Positions 46,329-57,506 are shown, counted from the first letter of the stretch. The stretch: 64,000 nucleotides of DNA from Bagarius yarrelli (GCA_005784505.1 VCAZ01000003.1:1131768-1195767); one strand, 5' to 3'. Notes: generated by a model from the letters alone, not told the origin. Translations and numbers: made by a program.

Positions 46329-47690
46329 CCGTGTCCAAAATCATACTGTATAGTATGCAATGAACTAGTATGCGAAGCAAGTAGTATGCCTGAATCTTTG
46401 GTAGTTTACAAACAGTAAGTGAAAAGTTCCACCTGGACTTTGAAGTTTGATGGACGCTTTATTATTCCATAAGCCCACAGAAGAGATGACTTATGAAATG
46501 CAAAAGTGGCGGTGACGCAGCACTTTTCTAATGTACTTCCTTGTAGTTAAATTACACTTGACCTCATATGTCACATGACGAAATCAACATGGCGGTTCGA
46601 ATTTTATTCATACTATTCATACTATAAGTTTAACATACTTTTAAAATAAGTACATACTTTCTTAAATGTAGTACATAAATATGTAGGATGTGATCACATG
46701 GCAAAATCAACATGGTAGATGTAGTATATCTGAACTTCATTCATACTATAAATTCTATACAAAGGTTAGCATACTTTTTTAATGGTCGGTAAGTACATAC
46801 TTACTTAAATGTGGTACATACTTAACTAGGATTTGATCACATGACAAAATCAACATGGCAGATGTAGTATATCTGAATTGCATTCATACTATACAGTCTA
46901 TATACAGTTTAACACATTTTTTAATTATCAGAAGGTACATACTTGAGTGGGATGTGATCACATGACTATCAACATGGCAGATGAAGTACATCCGCATTTC
47001 ATTCATATTTTACATGAAAACATATTTTTGTACGTAGGTAGTATGTGGGTAGTAAAAGTATGTAGTTACTACACATTGTATATAAAGTTTAACATACTTT
47101 TTTAATAGTTGGTAAGTACATACTTACTTGAATGTGGTAAATACTTAACTAGGATGTGATCATATGACAAAATCAACATGGCAGATGTAGTATGTCTGAA
47201 TTCCATTCATACTATACAGTCTATATACAGTTTTTAATGGTCAGGAAGTACGTACTTAAGTAGGATGTGATCACATAAAAATTATTTTTTTATTATTTAT
47301 ATTAATTATTATACATTCCATATACAGTTTAACATACTTTTAACGGTCAGGAAGAACATACTTAAATGTAGCACATACATAAGTAGGATGTGATCACATA
47401 AAAAATTAACATGGCAGATGTAGTATATCTGAATTTCATTTATTTTTTACAGTCTATCTACAGTTTTACATACTTTTTAATGGTCAGGAAGCACGTACTT
47501 GCTTAAATTTATTACATACTTAAGTGAAGGGTGATCACATGACAATATCAACATGGCAGGTGTAGTATATCCAAACTTCATTCATATTATACATGAAAAC
47601 ATACTTTTGTATGTAGGTAGTATGAGGGTAGGGAATTATGTAGTTACTTTAATTTAGTACATAGAAGGATGTGATTTTTTAGCTTTTGAG
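46329..47690. repeat. MITE-like sequence amplified into a ~125-bp tandem array
   Basis: The left part (46,329-46,560) resembles a teleost non-autonomous DNA element whose ends are rich in catactatatagtatgc-type motifs. From about 46,565 the phrase gtgatcacatgacaaaatca, followed by acatggcagatgtagtatat, recurs at about 46,569, 46,692, 46,835, 46,956, 47,158, 47,269, 47,392 and 47,533, with a degraded last copy near 47,672. Spacing is 111-143 bp except one 202-bp unit with an extra ttgtacgtaggtagtatgtg segment, also present at the array's end. Units differ by many substitutions, so the array is old. Confidence 0.8.
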
Positions 47691-47699
47691 TTGGAGGAA

Positions 47700-47794
47700 A
47701 GGAATGATAAGAAGAAAGAAAGAAGGAAGAAAGGAAGGAAGGGAAGGTAGGTAGATGGGTTGGTTGGTTGGTTGGTTGGTTGGTTGGGTTGGTT
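47700..47794. repeat. Purine tract and (GGTT)n microsatellite
   Basis: A g/a-only tract with gaaa and ggaa repeats leads into about eight ggtt repeats at 47,759-47,794. Confidence 0.95.
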
Positions 47795-48640
47795 AACACT
47801 TGGATTTGGTAAACAAAATATGTATCCTGGATGCCAGTGAAATTTTGTGAAAAAAATATGGATTCCTGGATGCCGGCGAAATAATTATAGAAAGAATTCC
47901 AAATGAAAAAATAACAGAATTTAAATAGAATGTGTAAAAATATCCAGCAGGGCAATATTACTCGATACCAGAAGTGAAGACATGTAATTTGAAACAGAGT
48001 CTTCCACAGTCTCTGTGAGAAATTATAGCTCTGAAAGAGACAAAATGAAATGTAATGATAAAATACCACCTATGTCTGTCAAAAAGAGTACGTTCGGCTC
48101 TTTTTAGAACTGTAGTGTATGTTTAGGCTCCAAGGCTTGCGAGACGCTGTTTTTAGACTTTACGGGAAACTCAATCTTTTTCTTCTAGTTCTAGGTTCCA
48201 GCAAGGCCACAACTAAAAAAAAAAAAACCAATAGATCTAGGAAATACACTGCTGTCATTTTGATGCAGTTTATTTTTGCTCAAAAAAAAATGCAAGTTGC
48301 ATTATTTACGATGCATATACTGTATATCGTCTCTTTGCAACGTTCTTCTAAATGAGGAACATCATCAGTGCAAAACGGATTTGGGACTTAATGCTATCTG
48401 ATCTGTCACATTTACTTTGAAAAATTTGAAAGAAAAGAAACACCCAGTGTTTCATTATGTTGTCATAACCACATTAGAGTAGCAGGACAGAAAATAGAAA
48501 TGTCCAGTACAATGGAGAAGAACCAGGTCTGGACCCCATGAGATTAAGCCTGTTATATTTCAGTCTCCTTTTATAGTGTTTTAATGACTGATATTTTGTA
48601 TTGACGAGCTACAGAAAAAGATAGAAATAATTGCCCTAAG
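47795..48640. other. Unique sequence
   Basis: A partial direct duplication at 47,820-47,885 (tcctggatgccagtgaaatt, tcctggatgccggcgaaata). Otherwise nothing recognised. Confidence 0.45.
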
Positions 48641-48800
48641 GCTGGCACTGTGGTGTAGTGGGTTAAAGATGCTGATGTTCATGTGCTCCAGCGACCAGGG
48701 TTTGATTCTTGCTTGGGTCATTTCCAGTTCCACTACCTCTATTTTCCTGGTTTTATCTCTAAACTGTCATATTAATAAAAGCAAAATGCCCAAAAATATA
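48641..48800 (+). mobile_element. SINE-B, near full length
   Basis: Head ggcactgtggtgtagtgggt, B-box-like gggtttgattcttg, pyrimidine-rich body, and tail attaataaaagcaaaatgcc. Confidence 0.8.
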
Positions 48801-49017
48801 TCTTAAAAAAAAGAAATAAGTATTACACTATAATTTAGCTGGTAAATATACTAATAATAAACTAATAAAATACTAATGTAATAATTCTGGCAACCATTGT
48901 ACATCAACATTTATTGTATGTTTTAGGTATATATAGTTACCCGACTCGATGTGATGATCAACCTATTTTTTTAGTCAAAATGACACAACTCGTTGATTTG
49001 TACAAATTACAAATAAT

Positions 49018-49303
49018 GTAAATGCCTTTATTCGTCACATATACTTTTTATATCAGAGTGAAATTCTTTCTTCGCATATCCCATTTAAGTAAATTGGGGT
49101 CAAAGCGTAGGGTCAGCTATGATGCAGCGCCTCTGGAGCAAAAAGCATTAAGGGTCTTGCTCAAAGACCCAACAGTGGCTGGTGGTTGTGGCGCTTAAAC
49201 CCAGGCCTTCCTGGTCTTCATATCAGCAACTCAGACTTGAACTCAGGTCTTCCTGGTCTTCAGATCAACAACTCAGCACCTTAATTTGAGCCACCACTGC
49301 CCC
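49018..49303 (-). mobile_element. SINE-C with duplicated head segment
   Basis: Tail atgcctttattcgtcacata, middle gtaaattggggtcaaagcg, body agacccaacagtggctggt. The segment caggtcttcctggtcttcag with atcagcaactcag occurs twice (about 49,201-49,233 and 49,245-49,278), giving two B-box-like motifs, as in the 22.7-kb copy. Head ttaatttgagccaccactgc. Confidence 0.82.
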
Positions 49304-50460
49304 TAAATGCCTAAGAAGACAAATACATGATGCTGTGGTTTTGCTGTGCACAAACCAGTTTTATACTCATTTAGGTCTGACTGGTTATAAGTCCAAATAG
49401 CATGTTATGTTTTGGTGACAGACAGAAGTTAAAGCTTCAACTGTCACATTGCAGGAACCCAAACCAAACAAATCACAATCATAGCTGCTAAAAAATATAT
49501 ATTTTAAAAGAGAATCGAGTATGTGAGTAGGAAGATAGAAGACTATATACAGTGGGTTGCTGGTCTAACAGTTAATGATTATTCCATAGTAATGGCACAT
49601 CTGCTTTAGCTTACGCTGACCTGCTATCAGATCTTTTCCCTTTAGATCATACTGATATGACAGATTCAGGTCTGTACAAGGCAGACTGAGAAAAACCATG
49701 CATGAACTTCTGATCCTTATGACGTGTCAAACCATCCATGCACCTCTCAGATGTCATTTTATTACATTTTTTCGTCTTATCGTGTGATCTATACGGAATA
49801 AAAGAACTTCAAAATGGTCGATCCTACGGCTTTCCAGATCACTCTCGTCTTTGTCTTGCACTCTTGTGGCTTTTGTTCCGGCTGTGGTGAGAAAATTAAG
49901 GATTTATTTCCCCCAATAAAAAAACCATATGTAAAACCACATATATTAAACCTTAAACCAAATAGAGAAAATTACTTCCCTTCTTTTATTTAATTGTCCA
50001 TTCCCTGTGGCATATTGAGATCAACTTGCAAACTGCAGTCGGATGAATAATATTACAGCTGAAAGGTGCAACAAATACACACCAGTAGAGTTTTTACTTC
50101 CTCTTTCTCTCTCTCCTGCTGCCATGCGAAACCTCTCTGATGAAGTGTTTCGATTTGCTGGAGGTCTTTTTTTTTTTTGCTCCGCCACAGGGTTTAAGGC
50201 TAAAACCTTCACATTGAATAAAAGATCTCAGAGGATTGCAAATCCTAAACTGGAAAATATCTCACCCTTGTTTATGGGACAGAAATGAAACTTTGCCCTT
50301 ATAATACCAAATCTACTTTGGAAAGAAGGTTTTCCTGCGGTATTCACTGCCGTGTGGAAATCTTATGGCTAACAATTGTAGACTTTCGTGATAAGATGCT
50401 CAAATGTTTAACTTATGATTTAAGTTGCTTACACAGTGTAACTACATCTACCTGCTTTTC
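49304..50460. other. Unique sequence
   Basis: 49,560-49,880 is non-repetitive with balanced composition. Open frames 50,021-50,288 on both strands show no domain. Confidence 0.4.
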
Positions 50461-50675
50461 ACCCAAATGAGGATGGGTTCTCTGTTGAGTCTGGTTCCTC
50501 GCAAGGTTTCTTCCTATTCCATCTCAGATAGTTTTTTTTCTTGCTACCGTCGCCCCTGGCTTGCTCATCAGGGACAAACTTATTTCATCTTATAATCTAT
50601 TTAATTGTGTAAAGCTGCTTTGTAACAGCGACCATTGTAAAAAGCGCTTTACAAATAAAACTGAATTAAAATGTA
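50461..50675 (+). mobile_element. LINE 3' UTR/tail
   Basis: Well-kept tail: cacccaaatgaggatgggtt, gagtctggttcctcgcaagg, gctaccgtcgcccctggctt, gtaaagctgctttgtaacag, ccattgtaaaaagcgcttta, caaataaaactgaatt. No coding region attached. Confidence 0.7.
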
Positions 50676-50821
50676 CAGAATGTTTTTTTTGTTTTTTGGT
50701 AAAATATCAACCACTTCATCACAAAGGAGGAAGAATATACTGTATATTGCAAAGTAGTATTCTGCTTCCTCCTAATGGTCATCATAGGAACTGCAAGAAC
50801 GTTTCTTGAAATAAAAATAGT

Positions 50822-50976
50822 GTGTACTGCTAATTGTGGACTGCTAATTGAAAGATCGGGATTCGATTTCCAGCACAACCACTGCTGGGCCTTAATCCTC
50901 AAATGCTCAGCTGTATAAAAGAGATAAATGTAAGTGAGTCTGGATAAGGGCATCTGCCAAATATTGTAAATGTAAA
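50822..50976 (+). mobile_element. SINE-A, head truncated
   Basis: Starts within the anticodon-like part (ggactgctaattgaaagatc), B-box gggattcgatttcc, a shortened body (cactgctgggccttaat), and the tail gagtctggataagggcatct. Confidence 0.82.
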
Positions 50977-51095
50977 AATGTATTTGGAGGACACAGTCCA
51001 TCGCGAATGGACTGTTAGTAAGTTCAGTTGAAAAAATCTTTAACTGTGGAAAGGATTTATTTTACAAAATCTTTCATGGAAAAATGTGTCTATGG

Positions 51096-51238
51096 CCAGC
51101 GCCGTGGTGTAGTGGGTTAAGGCGCCGGTACCCACATACGCAAGTTGTTGCTCTTTGACGACTCGGGTTCAACTCTCTCCATCTTCCCCATTTCATCCCT
51201 CTGTCCTATCAATAAAGGCAAAAAATGACCAAAAAATT
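51096..51238 (+). mobile_element. SINE-B, full length
   Basis: Head ggccagcgccgtggtgtagt, gggttaaggcgccggtaccc, B-box tcgggttcaactc, body ccccatttcatccctctgtc, and tail atcaataaaggcaaaaaatg. Confidence 0.85.
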
Positions 51239-52214
51239 GTGGTTTCTAGTTGTCTTTTTTTTGTTTATCTTTCTCACCTTCTCATATGTACACTCTACAA
51301 AATTATTAGCCAGGTATTAAAAATAAATCAAATTAAGCATTTTCAGTGCACATCTGGATTTAGTTTCACTTTAATAAATACTAGCGAATAGTTTCTCTAA
51401 CATTTTATTGATACTAATGAGTGAATTAAAATCCTTTTAACTGTTCAATGAGCAAACAGATGTATTTATAAGCAAGCGTGCACTAGGCATGGCACTAGGC
51501 ATGGCTGTACACGTTACCTCTCCCTAATGGCGTATAAACTGTTTATGCAGAAGGCCAGACTGTCACAGATGCGATTTAGTAGCAGAAAATACAGCGGCCG
51601 TGGTTCTTCATGCTTGGAAATCTAACTTACAGTAATATCTCCCATCTGCATGGCGAGTGTTTGTTTTCTCTGTCTCTGGTGTTTTGCGTGGAATCCAGCA
51701 GAAAGGACACACAGGAACCAGAGAGAAGTTGTTATCATATCCTGATGGCTAGATTCACAGTGGAGCAAAACTCCTGGCAAAGAAAGCGGAAGAGATCCTC
51801 TGGGAGCCCCCACTTAATATAGAGAGCAGATTTGGCTGTCTGGCCTGAGCTTGAAATTATGTCAACAAGCTCCAAGCAACCTGTTGAGAATACATACTAG
51901 ATAGGTGTGCATTCTCTTAAGACTCGTCACAGTCTATGTGTTTAGCATCCGTTGAGAAAACAGGTAGGCAAAGAAGTGGACGAAGACAGAGAGAGAGACG
52001 GGAAGGTTGGCAGAACTAATGGATAATTTCTTCTGGAAATGATCTCTGGTGGGGGCTTTATTCTGGATCGAATTCAAGACCGGAATAGAAAAAAAGTAGT
52101 GTTGCTGTGAAAGCAGGGTCCGGGTTTTGGCCGGATGGAGATTTGAAATACAGGTCACCCGAAATTGGCACCCAGAACTGAAACACATTCTTGGGTCAAA
52201 TGAAATCTGTTTTT
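51239..52214. other. Unique sequence
   Basis: A short tandem (gcactaggcatg twice) at about 51,480. 51,600-51,820 is of balanced composition with overlapping open frames on both strands and no domain. No element recognised. Confidence 0.4.
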
Positions 52215-52450
52215 GCCCTGGTACAATTGAAGAAATAACTCAGACACACAGGTGTTTAGAGAAAAGTCTATTATTTTAATGTTGTTAGAGTAGACTATAT
52301 GACTAATAAAACAATATGACTAATAAAACAAGAGTTGCTTAAAGACACAAGGTCTGATGAATAGATACAGCAAATAATCAATTCTCAGAACCGGTAGATA
52401 ATAAGATGTGTTTAAAAACTAATACAAAAAAAATGTGTATATGTGAAAAG
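52215..52450 (-). mobile_element. ERV 3' LTR
   Basis: Shares with the right-hand LTR the segment ctcagacacacaggtgt and flanking bases, gccctggtac near its R/U5 edge, and aaccggt about 150 bp away at matching distance. The outer edge near 52,215 and the U3 edge near 52,450 are approximate. Confidence 0.65.
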
Positions 52451-52660
52451 GTGAGATGGGCAGAAGCCCCCTGAGGGCTGGATTTGAGAGTCGGTAAGGG
52501 CAGCAGTGCGAGTGACAGCTACCATATGAGTAGGAGGTCCAAAGACAGCATCCACTACATTCTGTGAGTTTATACTTTTAACTAAGTCAGCATAATCTGG
52601 GAGAAAAAGGTGATTGGGCTTGTCTGTAGGCAAAGGGAGAGAAGCAGAAAATATCACCAT
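52412..52660 (-). pseudogene. ERV terminal open frame
   Basis: 82 codons just upstream of the 3' LTR. It may be the distal end of integrase or an env relic; no diagnostic motif is visible. It partly overlaps the LTR as drawn. Confidence 0.4.
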
Positions 52661-53560
52661 TCAAACTGTTCAGTTTTTCAATCAGTGCTGGCAAATAATC
52701 GCCGACAATCACCCCCAGGTCACCTGAAAAGAAAATGCCAGGGTTATTTTTAGTTCAAGGGATTGGAATTGGCCAGCCCATAATAATTTCAAAAGGGGGC
52801 ATTCGTGACTGTAAATGTAGAGTTATGCAAATTTTACAAAGTACAGAGAGTAGCAACACAGCCCAAGTCCTACTACATGATTGCAACAATGCTTTGGTCA
52901 ATTAGTTTTTGATGGTTCTAATTTTTCTCCTTCAGCAATCCTAGAGCTTTAGGGATGATATGGAATGTGAAAATTCCAATCAATGTTAAGGTACTTACAA
53001 AGTGTCTGAGTTACAAGTAATGAAAAAAAAAATAAGTGCTGTCGTCTCTGTCAACTAGCTGAGAAATTCTATACTTAGGGATTATTCATCTCATGAAGTT
53101 CTTCACCAGAGTGGTTGCATTTTCCTTATGCTTCTACCCACTTTGTGTTTTGAGTTTTAGGAGGGAGTAATGCACCATGATTTGTAAATCTGTCCTGAAA
53201 TATAGCTCTAGCCGCATGCATCTAGCAGTAATTTTGCAGTTTTAGCAACATTCTGGATACAAAAATGTTTGTTGATGTTACTTATCATCACTATTCAGGC
53301 AACATGTGTAATACCATGCAAATGGAGGACTAGAAATGTCAACGCAGACAAAGCAATTTACCCGAATAAGCCAATCTTCCAGTAAGGAGGATTTTAGATT
53401 TCAGTTTTCAGAGGTCCAAATCAAAAGATCTTATTTTTTGCTTGTGTCTTTAAGAATAAGATGTCCATTATCAGGGGTCATCATGGTGTGTGCAAACTAA
53501 TAAAAAATTATGGCTTTATTAGAAAAAACAGAGAGTGTGGCCTTGATAATTGCTTAACAT
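52661..53560 (-). pseudogene. ERV integrase remnant
   Basis: Conceptual minus-strand reading gives PPFEIIMGWP at about 52,765-52,800, equivalent to the P-x-E-x-x-x-G-R-P motif of retroviral integrases near the end of the catalytic core. The upstream part is badly frameshifted, and the zinc-binding and DDE residues cannot be placed with confidence. Confidence 0.6.
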
Positions 53561-54480
53561 TTTAGTAATATGTGTTAACTGTGGCTTTAAAACCTAAATT
53601 TTAGCAAAGTCATGTGCAACACTGAAAGCATATCTAGAGTCTGTGTAAATAGTGACAATCTTATCTTTAAAAGGACAGCAAGCTCTAGTCAATCCAACAA
53701 GCTTTGCAGCTTGTGTTGAGAGAAAGGGTATTTAATCTGCTTCATGCAAAACATTGACACATAAAGTGATGTTATCATGGGTTTAGAACATAAGCCATCC
53801 ACAAATATGTGGAAACCACCTTCTAGGTGTAAAATATCAGAGCGCAATGAGGAAGAATCTGCATTTTCAGCCGGTCAGTCATGTTCCACCCACTCTTCAG
53901 GCACACATGTACACAGTAGGCGGTGGAGCAGGACAGTTATACTATTCTGAGCTGTGAAAGGTTTAATAGTCAGATTTTGTGTAGCGCAAAGGGCAGCTTT
54001 ATATCCTGAACGATGCTGGGTGGTCAAGTGCTGTGTTTAAATGCTATGGAGAATAAAAACTACCTGATGAGGTAGATGTAGTATAAGGGGATGTGAGAGA
54101 ACCACTCTTTTAGCATCTGAGACCAGTAGAGCAAAGGCTGCAACTGAACGCAAACACTCCGGTATTATACCACAGGGTACAATTTATTTAAAAAGATATG
54201 CAACTGAATGGTGTGTGTGGGTTTTTGTCTTTATGTGGCCCTGTTATTAACTGGTGAACTGTCCAGGTGTACCCCTGCCTTTCACCCAATAATATCTTGG
54301 ATAGGCTCCAGCGAATTTCCATGATCCTGATTAGGAATAAGTAAGTATACTGCAGATAATAGATGGATGGATGGATAGATGGATGGATGGATGGATGGAT
54401 GCTAGTGGACAATAACCACTGCCATGCTCTTGGGCCAGGACCCCTGCAGCCGTACCCCCATCCTAGGTCACATACAGATG
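53561..54480 (-). pseudogene. ERV RT connection and RNase H remnant, SINE-interrupted
   Basis: The connection domain is recognised by GTAAGVLAQEHG at about 54,425-54,465 and, beyond the inserted V-SINE, by AKRVVLSHPL near 54,080-54,115. RNase H is marked by VTIYTDSRYAF at about 53,625-53,657, which includes an active-site Asp (TDS). Frames are disrupted throughout. Confidence 0.75.
54214..54410 (+). mobile_element. V-SINE 3' half inserted in the ERV, with (GGAT)n
   Basis: Diverged V-SINE end: tggccctgttattaactggt, gaactgtccaggtgtacccc, taggctccagcgaatttcc, followed by a (gatg)n microsatellite at 54,362-54,401 grown from the tail. It splits the ERV connection-domain sequence, so it inserted after the provirus. 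Confidence 0.82.
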
Positions 54481-54651
54481 GAACGAATCACTGTAGTTAG
54501 GCAGATCTAGAGCCTGAGCAGATCTTAAAACCGGTTCATGATTTTCATCAGTTCATATTTTTTTTGTCCATTCCACATCATCAGTCATGTCTTTGACACA
54601 GCATTAGACAGTCAGGGAGGTACTGGGGGAAGTATTTGAAGTCCAGAAAAC

Positions 54652-55200
54652 TTAGCATACCTTTCTTTGTTTTGGGTGGATGCACTTCAAGAATGACATG
54701 AAGACACTCGGATAAGAGCTTATGCTGGCCTTGGGTGATGATAAAATCCAGATACTGAACCCCGAGCCTTTAAAGCTGAAGTTTGGGGAGTGAGACCTTA
54801 AAACCACATTGAGCCAGGTGTGTGAGGAGCAGGTGAAAGCCCCAGCTCCATCTTTGCCTGAGAGCAGTATGTCATCAGCATAATTCAGAAGTTTGCAGCC
54901 ATCAGAAAGGATTAAAGACGACAGTGATGCAGGTACCACAGACGAGAATATGGCAGGTGAGTCACTGAACCCTTGAAGAAGGCGTGTCCAGGTGTACTGT
55001 TTCTGTTTAAATGCGAAAGCAAAAATCGGCAGCGTCTGCTCACTGACTGAAATGCTGGAAAAAGCAGTAAAATAGTTATCATTATGTGGAAAGGCAGATA
55101 ATATAGACGACACATCAGGAACGATGGGGCTGATAGGTATGACAAGGTCATTAATGTATGATAAACAGGTTGGTTTAATAAAACCCTGAGCAAGCAACAA
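54652..55200 (-). pseudogene. ERV reverse transcriptase remnant
   Basis: 182 codons. Residues ~17-30 resemble the NDLVIPIxPxVPD segment of class I retroviruses. QYTWTRLLQGFSDSP at ~68-82 and YADD at ~107-110 (54,871-54,882) are RT motifs; YADD holds two of the three catalytic Asp. The segment after YFTA at ~43-46, where the first catalytic Asp normally lies (D-x-x-D-A-F), is deleted or replaced, so the enzyme would be dead even in frame. From about residue 117 the reading leaves the family consensus. Confidence 0.85.
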
Positions 55201-55268
55201 GTCTATGATATTAAATACCCTCCTTCTTTTCAGCAGAGTGGGGGTATTGTCTAATACCTGAATGCGTT

Positions 55269-55505
55269 CTACTTAATTAGAATGCACTGCTCACAGTTTG
55301 GATGGTATTTATTCACTGGCTCACAATTCTCAATGCTCTCACATGTAACAAAAGAAAAACACAAGTTATCAGGGGTACTTAAAACAAAATGTCCTGCCTT
55401 AAAGGACAGACAACATTTTAATTTTACCAAAACATCACAGCCCAGCAGATTCAAAGGCACACCCCTGAGATCTCTCTTTTTCTTACGACACTTCTTTTCT
55501 CAGTG
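55269..55505 (-). pseudogene. ERV protease C-terminal remnant
   Basis: The frame contains PLNLLGCDVLVKL, equivalent to the LLGRDLLxKL block at the end of retroviral proteases. The D-T/S-G active site is not visible and was probably lost with the gag-pro junction. Confidence 0.65.
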
Positions 55506-55851
55506 ATTCCTGTTGATTATTGTGGACTTTCCTAGAGTTTTTACTTTTACTCTTTTTTTCCGAATGTTCTCGGTCCCAGGAAGGTTTCATTTCTAGCCAT
55601 TTGTTAAGAGACCGAGTCATGTAATCATGGTCCCATTCTGGGTCACCATAACCATCAAAAACTAACAGTTTAGCGGTGTTTAAATCATCATCCTCAAATG
55701 ACCCTACACGCGGGTAAGGACGCCACTGTTTTTCACTTTCAGTCCATCCTGCTAGATTATCGGTAAATGGATGTGTAAAAATGCCAAAACCTTTTTGATA
55801 CCTCCAGAATTGTGGGGTTAAAGCAGTCTTAAACTGGCCACTTCCACCCAT
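55483..55851 (-). pseudogene. ERV gag-like open frame (N-terminal part)
   Basis: 122 codons starting MGGSG, about 400 nt after the 5' LTR, the position of gag. A Gly at position 2 would suit N-myristoylation, but the usual Ser/Thr at position 6 is Gln. The C-terminal third is Lys/Ser/Asn-rich. No capsid or zinc-knuckle motif is visible, and the frame runs almost directly into protease sequence, implying a large deletion. The gag assignment rests mainly on position. Confidence 0.5.
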
Positions 55852-56150
55852 GATTACAATGATCTTTCTCTACAAAACAAACCCACAAAACAGACGAGAA
55901 GCTTAAGCAGAACTCTTAGTGCAAATGGGAATAAAAACAAAAACACGCTCTGTTCCCTTCACACGGAAAGATAACCTCTTAAGTGAGAATAACAAAATCA
56001 ACTGCTTTTAATTGACTATAAAACTGTTCACTTCTTTGCAATTCCTAAGAAATTTACCCTTACAGAAACACTATAAGCTGAATATATAAACGAACAAACT
56101 GTCAACTGAGATAACTGGGATTTCCACACGGAGGAAGAAAATAGAATGGT

Positions 56151-56160
56151 CTTACCTCCA
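56151..56160 (-). promoter_or_regulatory. Candidate ERV leader splice donor
   Basis: Minus-strand tggaggtaag matches the 5' splice-site consensus (GAG|GTAAG) and sits between the 5' LTR and the gag-like start, where retroviral env splicing begins. Confidence 0.5.
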
Positions 56161-56261
56161 CATGAAAATCCAGGATAAAAGCCACCAGGAAACTGATTCA
56201 ACTGGATTTTGGTTTTGCAGTCTAGGAGTTAAAGAGTTCTGCTGCTGCTGCTATCTCGCCC

Positions 56262-56470
56262 CGGTACCGGGAAAGAAATTACTCAGACACAAAGGTGTAG
56301 AGAGAAACGTCTTCCATTTAAATGTTGACACTGTACAAGTATTTATACTAAGAATAATCAGAATACTCACAAAGGAAAAGTCAACGAATAGAATAAAAAA
56401 ACAGGAGTAGACTAGAAGAAACCGGTTTTAGGACATGAAAATCTTAGCGCCTGTGACAGATAAAGAGGGA
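56262..56470 (-). mobile_element. ERV 5' LTR
   Basis: Carries the ctcagacacaaaggtgtaga block shared with the 3' LTR, gccccggtac at its inner edge, and aaccggt at 56,421. A minus-strand TATAAATA lies at 56,340-56,347, about 55 bp upstream of the shared block, where an LTR promoter is expected. The primer-binding site is not recognisable (no TGG at the LTR edge). The outer boundary is uncertain. Confidence 0.65.
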
Positions 56471-56837
56471 TATCTGAAACATGGTGCCCTGACTTCAAGG
56501 TTCTTGTGTGATAGTGTGTGTGTAAAGGAAAAAGACAGCGAGTTAAATTTAGTTTGGACATTTGGTCATTTAGTAAAATGACCAAACATGCTTTATAATA
56601 TTTTTTACGAATTGATTAGCTCCTTTTATTACACTTTCAAACAGAAGCCCTGTCCTAAACAAAACAAAAGATCTGGACGGATTCCGGCTAATAATAAATA
56701 CCTTTTAAACATCTGGTGAATTGCCACGCATTGCATATATAAATAATGAATGAAAGTCTCTATTATATACCCCTCAATGATATGCTTTGATGTGATTGAT
56801 CTAAAGGTGATTAACTTTATATTATAGCAGATTTGAC
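56471..56837. other. AT-rich sequence, possible LTR continuation
   Basis: Part of this may belong to the ERV U3. No other feature recognised. Confidence 0.4.
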
Positions 56838-56959
56838 AGCTGCAATTAGTCACAGGTTTATATAAAAGGGTATCAAAAAGACCTGCTAATATAATATGTA
56901 ATATATACTCCTAGGTATTATATATACCTTATAATATAAACCTGTGATTAATTCCAGCT
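56838..56959. repeat. 26-bp inverted repeat around AT-rich centre
   Basis: 56,838-56,863 and 56,934-56,959 are reverse complements at 24 of 26 positions (arm containing tagtcacaggtttatat). The 70-nt centre is very AT-rich and holds a cctagg palindrome. Weaker pairing continues outward. Confidence 0.85.
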
Positions 56960-57007
56960 GTGATTTGCTGCCATCTGTTGGTAAGTCTAAAAACTTTTTG
57001 ATACCCC
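56867..57007. mobile_element. Possible mariner-like MITE
   Basis: gggtatcaaaaag at 56,868-56,880 is mirrored by ctttttgataccc at 56,994-57,006, next to a gctgccatctgttggtaag segment. A related pair of ends occurs at 57,985-58,105. It overlaps the 26-bp inverted repeat, so it may be a rearranged copy. No target duplication was established. Confidence 0.5.
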
Positions 57008-57139
57008 CTCGTTTCAATGCGCTTGTTCATATTGTTACATTCTTACTTTAACCTTCCGCTTATTTACATGAACTTTTACATAATTAGAATTATTAATTGA
57101 TATATCTTAGTAGATGTTGTCTGGCGTTTGTTTAATATT

Positions 57140-57490
57140 AAGTTTCGAGAAGCTTGATTGTCATTTCATCCAGATATAGCAGATGCAGTACACAGTGAAA
57201 TAAAACAACCTTTCTCCAGGATCATGGAGATACACAAAACAACACAGAATACCACAAAATAACAAAAAGATACTTAACAGAAGAATAATACAAAGCGAAA
57301 GACTAAAGAATAAGTTGTTTTAGCAACATAAAGTCCATGCGTGCGACCTGGTGCAAACGGTACAAGACAACAGCGCAAATAACAATGCAAACATTACACC
57401 AGGCAGTACAAAATAGACAAAACAAAAACAAAACACTTTGAGTACAGCAAATAGTGCTGACCAGATTATAGGTGATGATGTGCAGATAGA
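57140..57490 (-). mobile_element. Dispersed teleost repeat (unassigned)
   Basis: Phrases such as ttgattgtcatttcatccag, cagtacacagtgaaataaaa and cctttctccaggatcatgg are familiar from a common fish interspersed repeat, followed by an aaca-rich stretch. The orientation is guessed from the ttattgtcattt-like end. Class not determined. Confidence 0.45.
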
Positions 57491-57506
57491 GAAAATACGG
57501 CAATGT

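Larger units (their letters stand above)
52215..56470 (-). mobile_element. Endogenous retrovirus, class I (gamma/epsilon-like), degraded
   Basis: A minus-strand provirus of ~4.2 kb. Order on its own strand: LTR, leader with splice donor, gag-like frame, protease end, reverse transcriptase, RNase H, integrase, LTR. An intact relative would be 8 kb or more; most of gag and all recognisable env are missing. Every frame is broken, the two LTRs are strongly diverged and a V-SINE sits inside pol, so this is an old inactive copy. Confidence 0.85.

Noticed and set aside
54912..55193. 93-codon minus-strand frame within the ERV
   Set aside because: An alternate frame of the reverse transcriptase remnant, with no retroviral motif of its own.
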